Positions 20,801-32,515 of a DNA stretch of 64,000 nucleotides are shown piece by piece. Origin of the DNA: Monodelphis domestica (lineage: Eukaryota; Chordata; Mammalia; Didelphimorphia; Didelphidae); assembly GCF_027887165.1 (NCBI RefSeq), contig NC_077232.1:10205559-10269558 (forward strand), given 5' to 3'. Both the position numbers and the translations under genes were made by a program. Positions within the stretch are counted from its first letter, which is position 1, and each line of letters begins with the position of its first letter. The notes below the pieces were generated by a model that did not search any database, was not told where the DNA came from, and saw nothing but the letters and a program-made list of their open reading frames with translations.

Positions 20801-22215
20801 CTTAAGTCACAAGGATGATAGTAGCTTTTAACAATTTAATTTTAATATAAATATAGTCTAAGAAAGAAATAAGGTGGGAAGGAAATAGAAAAAATATTTC
20901 CTAGCCTACCACCCTAATCTTACCAGCCCACAAGAGTATCTCCCACCCAAGCCACCAACACCAAATAGCAGAAAGACCCCCAGCCAAAGACCTCCCAAGA
21001 AGAACCTGATTTCCTCTATGGTCTCATTTTTATAGTCCTCTTTCTCCATGTTACTACCTTTCCCTGTGCACTGGTCTATCACATCTCATAAATCAATCAA
21101 AGTCTCTCTGACCTGGACCCATAGCCCTTAGTTCTGAGTCATGATGCTCGGGCTCTTAACCTGGGACCTCTATTTGGAGAATTCCAGCAACACTAATGGG
21201 CTGGCTTGAATGAGCAGAAAGTTCATGACCCTGGGAGGAAGGGATTCCCTTTACACAGAACGAAGGTCTATAGAAATACTAGCTAACATTGTTATTGTTA
21301 TTATTATTATTAATAGATTCTCAATAGTTTGGATTTTTTTCTCTGAAAACTTCCTATATCCTTTGACCCTTTCTCAAGTAGAGAATGAACCACTTGGCCT
21401 CCTTTCTTGTTCTCAGATAATTCTGTTGCGGGTAAGAGTCTCATTGCCTGATAAATAGACATATGTATACCTGAGCTTTTACATAGTGAATTCAAGGACA
21501 TTAGAAGAAAACAAATAAACAGAAAAAGTCCCTGCCTTCCAGGAAGTTCTGTTCTTTAGGGTCAATGGCAAACAGAGTACATTTAGAGGAATGACTATAA
21601 AGGCAATTTGAGGAACAAAAGAGCACTTATAATTAGGAGACTGAGGAATGTTTTCTACTGGAATTGGTGCCTAAATATTGTTAGAAAGATAAGTTGGGAC
21701 AATGTCTCAGGCATAGGGGCACAGCCTGTGCAAAGGCACGTAAATAGAAGATTGAAAGACAAGTTTGTCTAGAATAGAGGTGTGATAAGGGGAATAAGAA
21801 GAAGTTTGATCGGAGCCAATTGGTGGAAGGCTTGAAAAGCCTAATAACAGAGTTCGTCTTTTATCTAAAGGCAGGAGGAAATATTGAAGAGTTTGGAGGG
21901 GGGCTAAGTAGGTCGTTGTCCCTTGAAAGAAAAATCAGAAGTCATTTTTGAGTTCTCCTTCCAGCCTGGAAGTCCTGAATCAGGGAGAGCGCAATTGCCT
22001 TGGGAATCCAAAGGGAAGTCTCTTGGGCCAGGGACTCTCAAAGCCACTAACTTCTACCTGTGGACACTCCTTGGAGTAAGGACAGTATCAAGGAAAAGGA
22101 GGGATATAAGTTTTCTGGGGAATGTTCTCTGGGACTTTATTTTAATATTTTTTTTATTTTTCTGGTCCATGTTTTCTCAGCAGATCGAATGTCAACTGCG
22201 TGATGCAAAGCTTGC
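20801..22215. other. Mostly unassigned; possible LTR remnant at its left
   Basis: The stretch 20820-21190 is pyrimidine-rich and lies upstream of the integrase relic, but I could not define LTR ends. An ATT trinucleotide tract lies near 21288-21315. No gene is supported in the rest. Confidence 0.4.
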
Positions 22216-22275
22216 TGGTTTTTTGCCTTTGTATCCAGCACTTAATAAATTTTTAATTAATACTTGTTGATCGAT
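22216..22275 (+). mobile_element. L2-like 3' end relic
   Basis: CCAGCACTTAATAAATTTTTAATTAATACTTGTTGATCGATTGA resembles the terminal part of L2 elements (a similar terminus is seen at 40640-40695). Confidence 0.5.
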
Positions 22276-22529
22276 TGACACTACTGAAACCTCCTGGAAG
22301 GCTGGAGTCCAAGCAGGACCACTGGAAAGGCAAAGGTTGGCTACAGAGATCTCCAGTGGAAGAGGGAGAAATCCCAGGTTAGACACTACTCATTTTCTTC
22401 TCAATCAGGCTTCCAGAGAAATCCTAAAGCTGGCTTATTTTCACTATAGTGTCTCCATCATCTCTTGTCCTTTCTTCAATTACTGCTAATGAAAGAATGA
22501 AAACAAAAGGAACAAATGTGAGTGGAGGG

Positions 22530-22625
22530 AAGGGAAGGGAATAAATATTTATCAGGCACCCAATCTGTGCCAGGGACTGCACTAAGCGCTTTTACAAAAA
22601 ATGATCTCACTTGACTGAGGAGAAG
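22530..22625. mobile_element. MIR/L2-like relic
   Basis: The string TTTATCAGGCACC...GTGCCAGGGACTGCACTAAGCGCTTT is typical of ancient mammalian repeat ends. It is partial and diverged. Confidence 0.5.
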
Positions 22626-22801
22626 GAAATTTGGCTAAGATGGAGAGCCAGGAATGTCCTTGATTGCTATTGATGGCCACCATTGGCTATTGGTGCAATA
22701 AATCTATGGCTTTGGGCACCACCTGGTGGCAATGTCTTTCTTTTTTTCTTTTTGTTTTTCAAGGTTTTCCTCTCATAATTCAATTCAATTCAACAAGTAT
22801 T

Positions 22802-22982
22802 TATTTTTTTTAAACTCTTACCTTCTGTCTTAGAATCAATACTGTATATTGGTTCCAAGCAATGAGGGTTAAGTGACTTGCCCAAGGTCACACAGTTAGG
22901 AAGTATCTGAGGTCAGATTTGAACCTGGGACCTCCCATTTCTAGGCATAGCTCTCAATCCATGGAGTCACCCAGCTGCCCCC
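22802..22982 (-). mobile_element. tRNA-derived marsupial SINE with internal deletion
   Basis: Reverse-oriented copy with the 12-bp target duplication TCAACAAGTATT (22790-22801 and 22983-22994). It lacks about 20 bp in the part that normally reads AGAAGAGTGGTAAGG between the tail and the body. Confidence 0.9.
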
Positions 22983-22994
22983 TCAACAAGTATT

Positions 22995-23600
22995 GCTTAG
23001 CCAACATGTGTATGCTGGTCATTGGAGACAGAGAAGCCTTGACTCTGGCTCCTTTTACCTAAGAAACAACTACCTCTGGAGTCTGGCCATTCAACAAGTT
23101 CTAACTCTGTCTGATGAATCCTCATCTAGTTTGATGAGAACAATATGAAATACTTCAAGATCTTTATCAAAATTGAGGTAAACTCTAGCATTCCCCTTAT
23201 CAATTTCTTCAGTAATTCTGTCCAAAAAGGAAGACATTTGAGGTTAAGTTGGCATGCCTTGTTCTTTATGACATCACAATATAATGTCTTTGTAATCATT
23301 GATTCCTTGCTAGACATTCTTCAACCATCTTTCTAACGATCCATTCTAGAATTTTCCAGAAATTCAAGTCAAGCCCGCTGGCCTGGAAATTGCAGCCTCT
23401 GTTCCCTTGAAAATTCAAACCTTTGTCCTGCTCTCCCCTTGCAGCATCTTTTCTGTTCTCTGGGGTCATAAATTATCAATGACTAAAGCTCAAACATCAC
23501 TCTATTCCTGGGTCATTGCTGGTTATTCTTTCTTTTCTCAATGAAAATATTAGTGATGCCATACAAATATAACCAAGATAAATAAGGCATGGTGGAGTGT
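22995..23600. other. Unassigned sequence
   Basis: Short overlapping frames on both strands at 23126-23336 are not supported by any motif. Confidence 0.4.
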
Positions 23601-23619
23601 TCTGACTCTACTATGGTGG

Positions 23620-24610
23620 GCCCCTGGAGAAGGAAATGGCAAATCACTCCATTATCTTTGCCATAAAAATTTCCTGCACAGTATTGAAATGATTAAAGAC
23701 CAGTAGAAAGGTGTCCAACATGCTACTGTGGAAGATCAGGGATAGCTACAAGTAGTTCCAATACGAATGAAGTAACTGGACCAAAGCAGAAAGGAAGTCC
23801 AGCTGTGGATGTGACTGGTGATGCAAGGGAAGTCCAATCCTGTAAATATCAATGTTGCACAGGAACCTGAAATGTAGAAGGGAAGTAAATGTAAAACTAT
23901 GAACCAAGGTAAGCTGGATGTGGTCAAATGGATGATGAAAAACTTAAACATGAATATCCTAGTAGTCAATGAACTTAAATGAATGGAAATATGTTAATTA
24001 ATTCATACTGTGCATAAGAATCTCTTAGAAGGAATGGAATAGGCCTCATAGTCAATAAAAGGGTAAGAAAAGCAGTCCTGGGATGTTATAATCTCAAAAA
24101 TGACAGAATGACACCAGTTTGAATCCAAGGCAAGCAATTCAATACCAGTCTCTGCCTCAACCACTAAGACCAAAGAGGCAAGACTAACCAGTTCTATGAA
24201 CACTTACATCTTCCAGAAATAACACCAAAAAAAAGTCACATTCATGATATGAAATTGGAATGCCAAAGTAGAAAACTAAATGATGATTGGAATAACAGGC
24301 AAGGTTGTCCTTGGAATACAAAATGATTTAAGGCAGAGACTAATAGAGTTTTGTCAAGAAAACTTTCTGATCATAGCAAACACTTTTTTTCAACAGCCTA
24401 TAATGTCCTACATAGGGACATTACCAGATGGTCAATATCAAAATCCGATTGATTATATACTTTGCAGCCAAAAATGGAAAAGCTCTACAAAGTCAGTTAA
24501 AACAAGACCTATAGCCACCTGATTGTGACTCAAATCATGAGCTTCTTATTGCAAAATTCAGAGTTAACTAAAAGAAAATATGGGAAACTATCAGAACACA
24601 TGGGTTTGAT
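23620..24610 (+). pseudogene. RTE (BovB-like) retrotransposon, endonuclease part
   Basis: It starts with GGAGAAGGAAATGGCAAATC-like sequence and continues through a strongly broken endonuclease coding region. The frame 24280-24522 shows the end of the apurinic-type endonuclease: GKVVLGIQNDLRQRLIEFCQ, then LIIANTFFQQ and PIDYILCSQKWKSS. These fit the RTE clade. Upstream parts (for example GGATGTGACTGGTGATG near 23808) are out of frame. The normal role is to nick target DNA for reverse transcription. This copy is inactive. Confidence 0.85.
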
Positions 24611-24625
24611 AAACAACATCCTTTA

Positions 24626-25121
24626 ATAATGAACTGGAGGACTTCTATGTAAACTGGAAAGACCCCCATCAACTGATGCAGAATGAAAAGAGCAGAACCA
24701 GGAGAATGTTGTACACAGAGACTGATACATTGTAGTACAATTGAATGTAATTGACTTTGCTACTAGTAACAACACAATGACCCAGGACAATCCAGAGGAA
24801 TTTGCGAAAAAGAACACTCTCCACATCCAGAGAAAGAACTGTGGGAGCAGAAATGCTAAGAAAAACATATGATTGATCACATGGTTCAATGGGGATATGA
24901 TTGAGGATTTTTACTTTAAATGATCATTCTATTGCAAATATGAATAATATGGAAATCGGTTTTAAACAACACTACATGTATAACCCAGTGGAATTGCTTG
25001 TCAATTCTGGGAGGGGGAAGGGAGGAGGAAAGGAAAGAACGTGAATCAAGTAACCATGGAAAAATATTCTAAATAAATGAATTAATTTTTAAATGAAGGA
25101 GAAGCAATAACAAAAAAACAC
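24626..25121 (+). mobile_element. LINE-1 3' end inserted in the RTE element
   Basis: A 5'-truncated LINE-1 tail of about 500 bp with the target duplication AAACAACATCCTTTA (24611-24625) and AAATAACATCCTTTA (25122-25136). RTE sequence continues across it. It starts in the ORF2p C-terminal region (AACTGATGCAGAATGAAAAG) and ends in an A-rich stretch. Confidence 0.88.
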
Positions 25122-25136
25122 AAATAACATCCTTTA

Positions 25137-26609
25137 TGAATATGAAGTTAAAGTGGTAAATAGATTTAAGGGATTAGTTCTGGTAGATAGTGTTCTTGAA
25201 GAGCTATGAAGAGTTGTTTGCAATATTGTACAGAAGAATCCAACAAAAACATTCCAAAGAAAGAAAAGAGCAAGAAAGCAAAATAGCTCTCTAATGAGAC
25301 TTTACAAATGGCTGAGGAAAGAAGGAAAATAAAAAAGGAAAGGTGAAAAGGAAAGATAATACCCAAGCAGGATGCAGAATTTCAGGGAATAACAAGGAGA
25401 AATCAGAAAGTTTTCTTAACTGATCAATGCAAGGAAATAGAAGAAAACAACTGAATGAGAAAGATGAAAAAAAAATCTGTCCAATAACATTATGACTATC
25501 AAGGGTACATTTCATGCAAAAAAAAATGGGCATGATAAAAGACAAAAATGATAAATACTTAAAAGAAGCAGAATAAGAGTTGACAAGAATATGCAGGACT
25601 ATTCAAGAAAGAGCTTAATATTACTTTTAACCACATTGGTGTGTTTACTGCTCTAGAGCCAGACATTATGGGGGATGAAGAAGCATTGCTAACAACAAAG
25701 ATAGTGGAGGTTACAGAATTCCAGCTGAGCTATTTAAAATCCTAAAAGATGATACTGTTAGAGTGCTTCAGTCAATATGATAGCAAATTTGAAAAACACA
25801 ACAATAGCCACTGGATTGGAAAAGCTCAGTTGATGTCTCAGTTCTAAAGAAGGTCAATGTCAAAGAGTGTTCAAATTACCAACCAATTGTACTCATTTCA
25901 CATACCAGCAAGGTTATACTTAAGATTCTGGAAATTAGGCTTCATGAATATGTGAAAGACTAGCCAGAATAGGCTGGTTCTTGAATAAGTAGAGGAAGGA
26001 ATTGGAGACCAAATTGCCAACATTCTCTGAATTATGGAGAAAGTAAATGAGTTGTAGAAAATCATCTACATCTACTTCACTTTGATGGTGTGGTTCACAA
26101 CAGAATGTGGCAGGCTTTCAGAGAGATGGAAGTCCCAGATCATTTTACTTGTTTCCCAAGGAACCTATAGGCTGGCCTTTAAGCAACAGTTAGAACCAAA
26201 CATGGAGCAACTGACTGGTTTTAAGGACAGAAAAAGAGTACAAGGCTGTATATTGTTGCCTTATTTATTTAATTCATGTGCAGAGTATATCATGCAAAAT
26301 GCCAGACTGGAGGGTTCACAAGCTGGAAATAAGGTGGCTGGGAGAAATATTAATGATCTAAAAAATGCATATGGTACCACTTTGATGGCAGAAAGTGAAG
26401 AATTAAGAAGCCTCTTGATGGGAATGAAAGAGGGAAGTGTAAAAGTTGGTTTGAAGATTGATATCAAAAAAATTACAATCTTGCAACAGTCCCTACTACT
26501 CCTTGGCAAATAGAGGAAAAAGAAATGTAAGCAATATCAGATTTTATATTTTCAGGTTCAAAGATGAGTATACCATAGCCATGAAACTAAAAGATGCTTA
26601 CTTGTGGGA
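25137..26609 (+). pseudogene. RTE (BovB-like) retrotransposon, reverse-transcriptase part
   Basis: The rest of the element at 23620-24610. The best frame, 26082-26513 (143 codons), carries RT palm sequence: LEPNMEQLTGFKDRKRVQGC, LFNSCAEYIMQNARLE, then NDLKNAYGTTLMAESEE. In active relatives the last stretch holds the catalytic YADD; here the Asp pair is gone. Other frames are short and shifted. The far 3' end is cut off where an LTR-like element begins at 26610. Confidence 0.85.
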
Positions 26610-26999
26610 TGCTGGACTTCAATTGCATGGCCAATTACAAAAAGAAACCTGACCTCTCACTTACCCCATTATATAAGGGGATGGTATGTGCACAAATGCC
26701 TCTTTCAGACATATTGCCATATCCTGTTTGCCCTAGGAACATCCTTGCCAGCTCTGGGAGCATCCTTGTCAGCATAATCCTAAGAAAATATACATGCATA
26801 CCTGGTTCCTGCTATGCCTGTTTTGTTTGCCCCTCCCTATAAAAAGGGGCCTCTTGAAGTAGGATGGCACAGGGATCCACTTCGTCCATTGGCCATCATA
26901 GACTTCCCATGTGTAAGTTGTCTATAATAAACTTCTATTATTTGTTCTACTGGCTAGTCTGGCCTCATTCTTCAGTATCTTCTTTACCATAGCTTACAA
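26610..26999 (+). mobile_element. Probable short LTR next to the RTE end
   Basis: About 390 bp starting TGCTGGACTTC, with a TATA box TATAAAAAGGGG near 26838 and AATAAA near 26926. The flanks share GGGA (26606-26609 and 27000-27003), but the right end then reads CAA rather than CA, so the boundary is uncertain by one base. The promoter and polyA order supports plus orientation. Confidence 0.6.
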
Positions 27000-27124
27000 G
27001 GGAACTTATTCTCCTAAGCCCCTAATATCAATGTACACCCCTACCTTTTACCTATCTTGTTTCTTTTTAATAAAGTACCCCTATTCAGAGCCAAGGGTCA
27101 GTTATATTTATTATCTATGATGCT

Positions 27125-27235
27125 ACGCAAGTCCCTAACCTCTTCAAGTCTCAGTTTCCTTATCTCTTAAATGAGTATAATAGTCGCACCTATCTGGAGT
27201 TGCTATGAAGATTTGAGATGATGATCATCATAATG
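27125..27235 (+). mobile_element. MIR-like relic
   Basis: CTCAGTTTCCTTATCTCTTAAATGAGTATAATAG fits the core and 3' region of MIR-type SINEs. Confidence 0.6.
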
Positions 27236-27400
27236 ATGATCATAATTACTGTTCATTCTTCATTTTTAAGGGAACCAATAATATCATGGATTGATGTCTT
27301 GACTTGTATGAAAATTGGATTTAAGTGAGGTAGACACAAAGTCACTCTCTCTTCCAGTCATCAAAACCCAGTGGCAAGACAAAAGTCAGGATGACTGGTG
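27236..27400. other. Unassigned sequence
   Basis: A short ATGATGATCATC-like tract starts it. Nothing else is recognised. Confidence 0.4.
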
Positions 27401-27424
27401 ATGACCCAGGATACAGTGGCAGTC

Positions 27425-27520
27425 CCTATCAACTATCCATCTATCCATTTATCTATCTACTCACATTTTCATCCAACTATCCATTTATTTATTTATCTTC
27501 CCACCCATCCATCCATTTGC

Positions 27521-27561
<41 letters not shown>

Positions 27562-27589
27562 CATCCATCTATGTATCCATCCATCTATC

Positions 27590-27620
<31 letters not shown>

Positions 27621-27640
27621 CTTCCTTTCCATCTACTCAT
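27425..27640. repeat. (CTAT)n/(CCAT)n microsatellite
   Basis: Tetranucleotide repeats of CTAT mixed with CCAT and TTAT over about 215 bp. The longest pure CTAT run is near 27518-27560. The open frames over it (YLSIYLS-type) are a product of the repeat. Confidence 0.95.
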
Positions 27641-27769
27641 CTATTCTGTTCTGGGTGGGAGTACTGACTGCCATTTACTAGCTCTGCAGCTCTGGGCAAG
27701 TTGGTTCTCCAATCTGAGCCTGTTTTTAGGCTTTATTTAAATCCATCTTTAAAAATAAGAGCTTTGATT

Positions 27770-28458
27770 AAAAGACTGTCTGCCCTTTGATCTAGCAATA
27801 GCACTGCTGCATTTATACCCCCAAAGAGATAATAAGGAAAAAGACATGTACAAGAATATTCATAGCTGTGCTCTTTGTGGTGGCAAAAAATTGGAAAATG
27901 AGGGGATGCCCTTCGATTGGGGAATGGCTGAACAAAGTGTGGTATCTGTTGGTGATGGAATACTTTTGTGCTAAAAGGAATGATGAACTGGAGGGATTCC
28001 AAGTGAACTGGGAAGACCTCCAGGAACTGATGCAGAGTGAGAGGAGCAGAACCAGGAGAACATTGTACACAGAGACTGATACACTGTAGCACGATCTAAT
28101 GTAACTGACTTCTCTACTAGCAACAATGCAATGATCCAGGACAATTTGGAGGGACTTATGAGAAAGAACATTATCCACATTCAAAGGAAGAACTGTGGGA
28201 GTAGAAACACAGAAGAAAAATGACTGCTTGATTACATGGGTCTATGGGGATATGATTGGGGACGTAGACCCTAATGATCGATCATCCTGATGCAAACATC
28301 AACAACATGGAAATAGATTCTGATCAAGGACACATGTAAAACCCAGTGGAATTGTGTGTCGGCTGTGGGAAAGGGTAGGGGAAGGGGTGGGAAAGAATAT
28401 GATTCTTGTAACCAAGGAATAATGTTCTAAATTGAATAATTAAATAAAATTTTCGAGA
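27770..28458 (+). mobile_element. LINE-1 ORF2 C-terminus and 3' end
   Basis: It begins AAAAGACTGTCTGCCCTTTG and encodes the ORF2p C-terminus (frame 27868-28089: LFVVAKNWKMRGCPSIGEWL, then QELMQSERSRTRRTLYTETD), followed by a 3' untranslated stretch ending in AATTAAATAAAATTTT. The upstream coding part has an in-frame stop, and the element is 5'-truncated. Confidence 0.88.
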
Positions 28459-28680
28459 CTTGGGAAGGCACCATGGTATAGTGGAAACAATGGTGACTTC
28501 GGGGTCAGAGGACCTGAGTGCAAACCTCACTTCTGAGTCTTACAACATGTGTGATCTTGAGGAAGTCATTTGATTTCCCTGGGCCTCCATTTCCTCATCT
28601 GTTAAAAAAATTAGATTATAGATGACCTCCGTGGTCCCTTTCAGCTCTAGATCTATAATCATATGACCCAAGTATCTCAA
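28440..28680 (+). mobile_element. SINE with CR1/L3-like tail
   Basis: A tRNA-like head (GGCACCATGGTATAGTGGAA), a core (GTGATCTTGAGGAAGTCATT...CCTCATCTGTT) and a tail GATGACCTCCGTGGTCCCTT...TAGATCTATAATCA. That tail type is shared with CR1/L3-mobilised repeats. Confidence 0.7.
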
Positions 28681-28849
28681 ATGTATCTTTCTAGTCCTAA
28701 CAATTAATAAGGGTAGGGACTGGGCATATGATTTCATCCTTACCCGAATATCTAGGAAAGAGCCAGGTAAAGAAGCTCACTCCAACTCAAATTGTTTTTT
28801 TTTCCTTATTGTCTGAGAGAGATCTTGTGTGCTAAGAATTTAAACGGGT

Positions 28850-29150
28850 CACACAGACAGAACGCATTGACCTAGGGATCTCATTACTAGGATTTACTAC
28901 ATTCTTGAGATGGTAAAAAACTGTGTATACATAAAAATATTCATAGAAGCTTTGTTTATAATGACAAAACAATTGGAAAAATACAAATGAATGGGAGAAA
29001 TGGCTGAACATATTGTGATATTTGAATGGATTGTATTGTGTTATTAGAAATGACAAATATTATAAATATAAAGAAAACAAGGGAAATATATGAAGAGATG
29101 AAAAGTGAATAAGAATGATGCATACGATGATTATATTTTTTTAAATAACA
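28850..29150 (+). mobile_element. Old LINE-1 ORF2 C-terminal relic
   Basis: Diverged but in the right order: AAAAATATTCATAGAAGCTT, then AATTGGAAAAATACAAATGA, then a GGGAGAAATGGCTGAACATA-like stretch. It is clearly older than the tail at 27770-28458. Confidence 0.6.
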
Positions 29151-29368
29151 GTCACAAAATCAAGAGAAAAAAGTATCCAAGTAAAACAAATCAAAGGGAG
29201 CTAAAAAAAGAGGATATTTATATTAGCACCCATGTAATTTACATATTTTAAGCAAATTGTAGACAATATGGAGTTTGTGGTTTTGCACATCATTTTTTAT
29301 GCAATGTTTAGTTAAAGTTTTTGGTGGTGGTAGTTAAGTACATAATAAAAAATGCATAAGATAAAAAA

Positions 29369-29722
29369 ATACACCATAGTAATTTAGTGTTTGTCAAATC
29401 AAAAGATCCAGGCTTTTGAGACAAGAACTCACTATATGGTAAAACCCATTGGGAAAATTAGAAAATAGTATGGCAGAGACTGGGAAGAGACCAACATCTC
29501 ATACCTTATACCAGGGTCTGCTCAATATGGGTATATGATTTAAACATAAAGGGTAATACCATAAGCAAATTAGGGGAACCTGGAATAGTTTACCTGTTAG
29601 AACTATGGATAAGGCAAGAATTTAGAAAGCATGCTAGGATATAAAATGAATAATTTTGATTAATATTAAATTTAAATAGTTTTGTACAAACAAGAAAAAT
29701 GCAACCAAGATTAGAAGGAAAG
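29369..29722 (+). mobile_element. LINE-1 ORF2 fragment
   Basis: It parallels 68-571: AAGAACTCACTATATGGTAA, then a GGGGAACCTGGAATAGTTTACC-like stretch and AATGCAACCAAGATTAGAAG. A SINE follows at its right end. Confidence 0.8.
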
Positions 29723-29925
29723 GGGGAAGCTGAGTAGCTCAGTGGATTGAGAGTCAGACCCAGAGATGGGAGATCCTGGGTTTAAATCTGGCTTCAGACA
29801 CTTCCCAGCTGTGTGACCCTGGGCAAGTCACTTGACCCCCATTGCCTAGCCCTTACCACTCTTCTGCCTTGGAACCAATACATAGTATTGATTCTAAGAT
29901 GGAAGGTAAGGGTTAAAAAAAAAAA
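29723..29925 (+). mobile_element. tRNA-derived marsupial SINE
   Basis: A full-length copy placed at the right end of a LINE-1 fragment, ending AAGGTAAGGGTT plus an A-run. Confidence 0.9.
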
Positions 29926-30555
29926 AGAAAATATGGTCAAAGCTGATCCCAATATACAATAGTTGAGGGACAGTGAAAGCAAGATATAGTTGTAAAAGCA
30001 ATTTTCTTGTTTTGACTATATTCAATAATTTACAAGATTGTTTTGTACTGGATCCTTCTATGAAAGAATTGGACTGGGGCTAAATTATCTGCAAGGAATT
30101 AAACTTATCTTGACCTTTGGTACATCACATAGTTTTTCAACTTCCTACTTGACAAGGAGACTAACAGTCTGTAAAATTCTATAAGCTCATAGGAAATTGT
30201 AAATATAAATATAAAATGTAAGTTCACAGGAAACTCTCACACTTCTTTGAATTAGCAGAAAAGAATTCCTGCATGTAAGATGAGCCTCAGGAAGATCCCT
30301 GAAGAGGGACAAAGACAAAGCTTGAAGGAAACATTTTTATATGAGTATCTGACTTTTCAATCAGCAACTTTAGGAATCAATTTCCTTTCCCATAAATCTT
30401 GTAAACCCTTGTAATTGTTAAAATACCTGTGTGGAAACATTTGTTGCCTCTTTTTTGTTGCAAATTTGCTGAGCTCTCATTGGTCTATTTACATTTAAAT
30501 AGAAACCTTAAGTGGCTGCCAGCTGAAGCAGTTTGTTTAGGCTGCTTCCATACCC
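29926..30555. other. Unassigned sequence
   Basis: AT-rich, with no recognised element or gene. Confidence 0.4.

Positions 30556-30556
<1 letters not shown>

Positions 30557-30615
<59 letters not shown>
30557..30615. repeat. (TG)n microsatellite
   Basis: About 28 TG units. The CVCVCV and THTHTH open frames on the two strands are consequences of the repeat. Confidence 0.95.
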
Positions 30616-31524
30616 TTTTCCTTGGGTCTTTCATTTTCATCTTTTCCCTTGCCCCATATCTTTGTGTCCACAGTTTCCCTCCATAGATCACAAGAAGCTA
30701 CTCATGTTAATGTTTACTGCTCCATCCTTGTGACTCTTCCAAAGGTAACTTGTATGGCTCTCAGGGAGGTGGGCTTGTAGGTTACCTGAAAGGGGAATTC
30801 AAGGTTATCATTTCCTCAACATGGAGAGTTGGAAAACTACTGCTTGGTACCAGAAGCTGGGCATCTGGATACGGCAAGCCTCAGAGCCCAGACTCCAAAA
30901 GAGCAGAAGACCTCTCCCTGTCCTGGGATAATGGCTCTGGATCTTTCTGAAAGAAAGAATGAAGCTCTTGCCAAGGATTTCAGTCCCACCGGAAGCCAGA
31001 GGCTGCAAAGACTGTGACCACCCAAGCCCAGCAATGGACTCTTCAGAGAGAATGTTCAGTGAGTCTAGCAGAAAGCCACACCTCCCTGAGACATCTGCCC
31101 AGGGAGGAACAACATGGCGACATCCCAAAAAGGAAACCAGGGATCCGACAGCTTCTGAGGCACAAGTTGCCCATCCCCGTGTGCACTCCTCTTGCATGGT
31201 CTCTGTACTTGTTCCGATTTTCATGAATGGAGCCTATGATTGCTAGAAGACAGGCACTAAAGTTCATTGTGAGTTAGGGAAGAAAATATTCTGCTATGAT
31301 TAGCTTTGCTATTCATGTCAGTGTTTATTCTTTGAGCTAACTGTGTCCTGAGTACCGATTACCAAAAATCCATCCACAGGGACTCGCGAACTCTAAATTT
31401 ATGCCTTTGTGTTTTACTTTGGAGCCCTCTGGGAACTGGTCCCTGTGATTTGTGGGGTTCCTTCAAAGGGCATTACATCCACAGCGGGTACTCATGAAGA
31501 AAACAATCCTATTTTCTTCCTTTC
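30616..31524. other. Unassigned low-repeat sequence with frames on both strands
   Basis: Several overlapping frames run on both strands (138 codons minus at 30808-31224, 95 codons plus at 30959-31246). None shows a domain, signal peptide or membrane segment that I recognise. Confidence 0.4.
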
Positions 31525-31528
31525 CTTT

Positions 31529-32421
31529 TGTTACAGATAAAGAGTGGTTGCCTTAAACTGTGACCGCAAAAATATGATTTCAAGACAGTGTCTTGATTTT
31601 ATATTAAAAATAAAGTGGTTGCCATGGGAAAAAAATTCCCAAATATGAAATACCCAAGTCAGCTGGGTTTTGTGGAGATTTTAATTAATACAAATTAAGG
31701 AATTAATGAAAGGGAGAGAGAGAAAGAGGAAATAATGAGAAAAAGGCTAAGCCAGCCTAGGCCAGCCTAGGCTTACGCCTTAAGAGAGAGATCAGTCAGT
31801 CTTTAATCACTCACCACAAGATTTGTCCCAAGCAAGATTCTAGTGTTCAGAGAGAGCCACCAGTTCAGCAACTCAGATCCACTTCAGCTTCCAAGGCTGA
31901 ATTCTCCCTCTTCAGAGGCCTTCTAGCCTCCTTTTAAAGAGAATTTTCTCCTATATCACCCCCCCCTAAGTTTTCACATCTAGCAATCACAATAGACATT
32001 TTCACAGGACTGACCATTCTTAATTCACACCTGAGTAGACTAAACTCTTGAATAATTCACATCTGAGTAGACTAAAACTTCACACCTATTTTGTTAAGCT
32101 TGTCCCTTGCAAGTTTGCAAGTTGCCTGACCTTCATAGGTACTGAGCAACTTTTTGTATTAGATCTAAAAATAGACCCAGCTTAAGGTTTTTTAGCTTTA
32201 CTTTAAGTATGGGTTAAGTACTTTTCATTATTCAGTAAGGACTTTACAACTTTATCTTCCCCTAAAGTATGCTTAAGTATGGGTGGAGTAATGTTAGAGT
32301 TCTCACATTCCTGATCAAGTGCCTTCATTGTTTAAAATGGGGAATGGTCTTAACCAAATGTTCTAAGGTAGAATCTGAGAATTTTTAACATTCACAAGTC
32401 TGAGAAATTTTAAGATTCACA
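31529..32421 (-). mobile_element. Solo LTR, family A copy 2
   Basis: 893 bp with the 4-bp target duplication CTTT (31525-31528 and 32422-32425). It aligns along its length with the LTR at 15935-16807. On the minus strand the start is doubled: TGTGAATCTTAAAATTTCTC is followed 25 bp later by TGTGAATGTTAAAAATTCTC. The TATA-like TTTAAAAGGAG is near 31929-31940. Confidence 0.88.
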
Positions 32422-32445
32422 CTTTGTAATGAAAATCTTGTTTAA

Positions 32446-32515
32446 GTTAAATTTAAATTTAAATTAAATTTTTAAATTAAATTTAAAAATTAATAAAATT
32501 AAATTAAATTAAATG
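32446..32515. repeat. AT-rich (TTTAAAT)-type low-complexity tract
   Basis: Repeats of TTAAATTTAAATTAAA over about 70 bp. Confidence 0.9.

Noticed and set aside
27391..27681. Tyr/Leu/Ser-repeat frames of 89-96 codons
   Set aside because: CTAT/CCAT microsatellite translated in different frames.
30429..30780. CVCVCV and THTHTH frames
   Set aside because: TG microsatellite translated on the two strands.
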